Assembly (NCBI RefSeq): GCF_002724055.1
Contig: NZ_BDQY01000007.1
Coordinates: 51,371 to 115,370, forward strand
DNA: 64,000 bases
Source: Tepidibacter mesophilus
Lineage (GTDB): Bacteria > Bacillota > Clostridia > Peptostreptococcales > Peptostreptococcaceae
Direction: 5' to 3'
Position numbers and translations under genes: made by a program. A model generated the notes under the pieces. The model saw nothing but the letters and a program-made list of their open reading frames with translations, searched no databases and was not told the origin of the DNA. Below, in pieces: positions 62,440-64,000 of this stretch. The number at the start of each line of letters is the position of its first letter. Position 1 is the first letter of the stretch.

Positions 62440-63630
62440 TTAGTATGTCGATAATTTTAATAAATCTACAGTTTTTCCATCATCAGTTCTTATGATTGGA
62501 CGATGAGGTGCTTCAATAAAATCTGTAAATCCTATAATCTTGCCTTTCAAGTTTTTATTAATCATTATTTTTTCTCCTATTTTGTAAAAAGTACTTCTAC
62601 TTATAAATATATTTAAAATATCAGAATCGAATTGTTTTCCTTTGTTCTGCCAAAGTTTCCTTATAGCTTCATTAGGTAGCATCCCATCATTATATAAATA
62701 ACCTCCAACCATAACATCATAAGATTGGCATATAGAAAGAATTCTTCCAAATAAACTTATTTCTTTGCCTTTTTTCCTTTTAGGTCTACCATTTCCATTA
62801 TAATATTCATGTCTATCTAAAACACCATAAATAATCGAATTTTTTCTAAGTAGTGGTGTCTGTAGAGAAACCCTCATAAAAATTTCTATTTGTTTAATCA
62901 GTACTTCCATGCCATCCTCTCGATTTCTTAAGTAATTTTCAAAGGATTCTTTGCTTATTTCAGTATAGCCTATATCTGAAAATAAAGCAGCAAGTCCCAA
63001 ATCAATAAGATCATTATCGCTTAATTCAAGAGTTAATCCAATCATCAATGCCATAGAAGCTGTGTTTATACTATGTAAAAATAATATATCTTTATATTCT
63101 TTTAGTCTCTTTATTAATTTTTTTAGACTATTATCATTTAATATTGTATTTATTAACTTTAGTTTTACTAACTTAGCTCTTTTCTGTGATTTAATAGATT
63201 CTAACTTAGTTTCAAATGAAGCGAAAAATGACTGATTATAGAAAATATCTATGTTATTATTTGATATTTTAATGCCATCCTCATTTTTGTTTTCGTTATA
63301 TTCTTTTGCTTTTTCTTCAGGGAATAATAGATTCGGATTTATTGGAAAGATAAGATTTTTATTATATTGAGATATTATATCTTTTAAATTTTCTTTAAAT
63401 TCTATTTCTTTAAATTCTTTATTATCAATAAAACTTCTAAACTGTTCTAATGAAACTGAAACTAAAACTGAAATATCATTAGAACTATGTCTTTTAATTT
63501 TTCTAATTAAATCTAAGGATAATATTTTGTATTTATCTATTAACATCAACCCATCCACTCTATAAATTGGATGTAAAACAATATCTCCTGAAACAAGATC
63601 TTTTATCTGTTTTTTTATATAATTATTCAC
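62440..63630 (-). CDS. Degenerate HD-GYP domain protein
   Basis: The 396-residue protein has a PilZ-like or unknown N-terminal part (about 1-140) and a C-terminal HD-GYP-like domain. The layout matches cyclic-di-GMP phosphodiesterases, but key residues differ: the HD pair is SD (Ser219-Asp220 in FSDIGY), and the HHExxDGxGYP motif is RHEYYNGNGRP (about 274-284), so it lacks GYP. Two more family His remain (FLHSINTASMA). It probably binds a nucleotide or partner without hydrolysing it. The GTG start at 63630 follows AGGAGGGG; the same operon encodes the dCache receptor. Confidence 0.8.
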   Translation of the reverse strand: MNNYIKKQIKDLVSGDIVLHPIYRVDGLMLIDKYKILSLDLIRKIKRHSSNDISVLVSVSLEQFRSFIDNKEFKEIEFKENLKDIISQYNKNLIFPINPNLLFPEEKAKEYNENKNEDGIKISNNNIDIFYNQSFFASFETKLESIKSQKRAKLVKLKLINTILNDNSLKKLIKRLKEYKDILFLHSINTASMALMIGLTLELSDNDLIDLGLAALFSDIGYTEISKESFENYLRNREDGMEVLIKQIEIFMRVSLQTPLLRKNSIIYGVLDRHEYYNGNGRPKRKKGKEISLFGRILSICQSYDVMVGGYLYNDGMLPNEAIRKLWQNKGKQFDSDILNIFISRSTFYKIGEKIMINKNLKGKIIGFTDFIEAPHRPIIRTDDGKTVDLLKLSTY

Positions 63631-64000
63631 CAAATCCCCTCCTCTTTTTACAAAGCATAAATCTAAACTTAATTCATATGAAGTTTTTAGTTACATAAGT
63701 TAATTTTTAACTTTCGAATAAAATATTCTTTATATTTTATAATTTCGACATATTTACTAATTTTCCTTCAAAGTTTATGTAGATATTTAAGGTATAAGGT
63801 AAGTTTTAACAGTTCGACGAAATTCCTTTTTATGCAAATGTTGCGAAAATAATACAATATATTGAACTAATTACTATAATAGTGCAGTTTTATTTGAAAT
63901 TTTTTACAGTTATATAACCAAAGGGATTCCTATGCAATTTTCAGAGTATCAAAAATTTTATTGATAGGTTCACCTTTTATTGCTGCATTGTAAATACTAA
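63631..64000. other. AT-rich region to the window edge
   Basis: It is the upstream region of the degenerate HD-GYP gene. Two motifs resemble Spo0A boxes on the minus strand (TGTCGAA at 63744-63750 and CGTCGAA at 63813-63819). I see no ORF with a ribosome site and no structured element. Confidence 0.4.

Noticed and set aside
1..64000. tRNA, rRNA, transposases, integrases and restriction-modification genes.
   Set aside because: I looked for their usual motifs on both strands and saw none.

Overview
The window is AT-rich DNA from a low-GC, Gram-positive, spore-forming anaerobe of the class Clostridia. Genus was not determined; the gene set fits Clostridiaceae or Peptostreptococcaceae. The evidence is strong purine-rich ribosome binding sites, frequent TTG/GTG starts, sporulation genes (a SleB-type cortex hydrolase and a Spo0E-like phosphatase), three chemoreceptors, coenzyme B12-dependent glycerol fermentation, and FMN, cobalamin and preQ1-I riboswitches. 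I see no rRNA, tRNA, CRISPR array, transposase or prophage module. All genes are chromosomal in character, but two genes are decayed (an aquaporin and a diguanylate cyclase).

Layout. 1-10.9 kb: 3' part of a spore-cortex hydrolase, an M29 aminopeptidase, DegV, a CPBP protease, a zinc/manganese ABC importer behind a Fur/Zur-like operator, a thioredoxin/thioredoxin reductase pair whose reductase lacks the NADPH motif, a Spo0E-like protein, a HhH-GPD glycosylase and a PqqD-like gene pair. 11-17.4 kb: a probable peptide sensing and uptake locus (solute-binding protein, DUF6305-like protein, histidine kinase, response regulator, then an OPT transporter as a separate unit). 17.6-23.1 kb: a five-gene nickel/peptide-type ABC importer behind a cobalamin riboswitch, so a cobalt or corrinoid importer is likely. 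23.1-26.7 kb: a GNAT enzyme, an ABC-2 exporter and a 204-bp palindromic element. 26.7-31.2 kb: a riboflavin operon (ribD-ribE-ribBA-ribH plus a HAD phosphatase) behind an FMN riboswitch.

31.4-37.7 kb: a small unknown protein, a chemoreceptor, and a set made of lipoate ligase, lipoyl-Lpd, an AhpD-like protein and a MarR regulator, which looks like a thiol-redox module. 37.9-42.2 kb: a preQ1-I riboswitch drives an operon that makes the queuosine precursor preQ0 (queD, queE, folE, queC). The operon begins with a 2-hydroxyacyl-CoA dehydratase/double-cubane-type protein and its ATP-dependent activase. No queF is present in the window, so this pair is a candidate for a new reductive step in queuosine synthesis. 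42.2-52.3 kb: a complete B12-dependent glycerol dehydratase operon (dhaBCE, both reactivase subunits, a heme-binding GlcG-type protein, 1,3-propanediol dehydrogenase, a broken aquaporin), followed by a PocR-type two-component system that probably activates it.

52.3-64 kb: a broken GGDEF gene, a remnant of a duplicated yhaM 3' end, intact yhaM, two further chemoreceptors, a degenerate HD-GYP protein, and a bacteriocin-like locus. That locus has a UviA/TcdR-type sigma factor, a UviB/BhlA holin-like peptide and two signal-less small proteins. Three promoters of one shape (TTTACA, 16-17 bp, then GTCTTT or ATCTTT) precede the sigma gene and both small-protein genes. This looks like a self-contained regulon for making and releasing unknown proteins.

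A dispersed intergenic repeat of about 65-70 bp with two small hairpins occurs four times. One copy lies between the FMN aptamer and its terminator.
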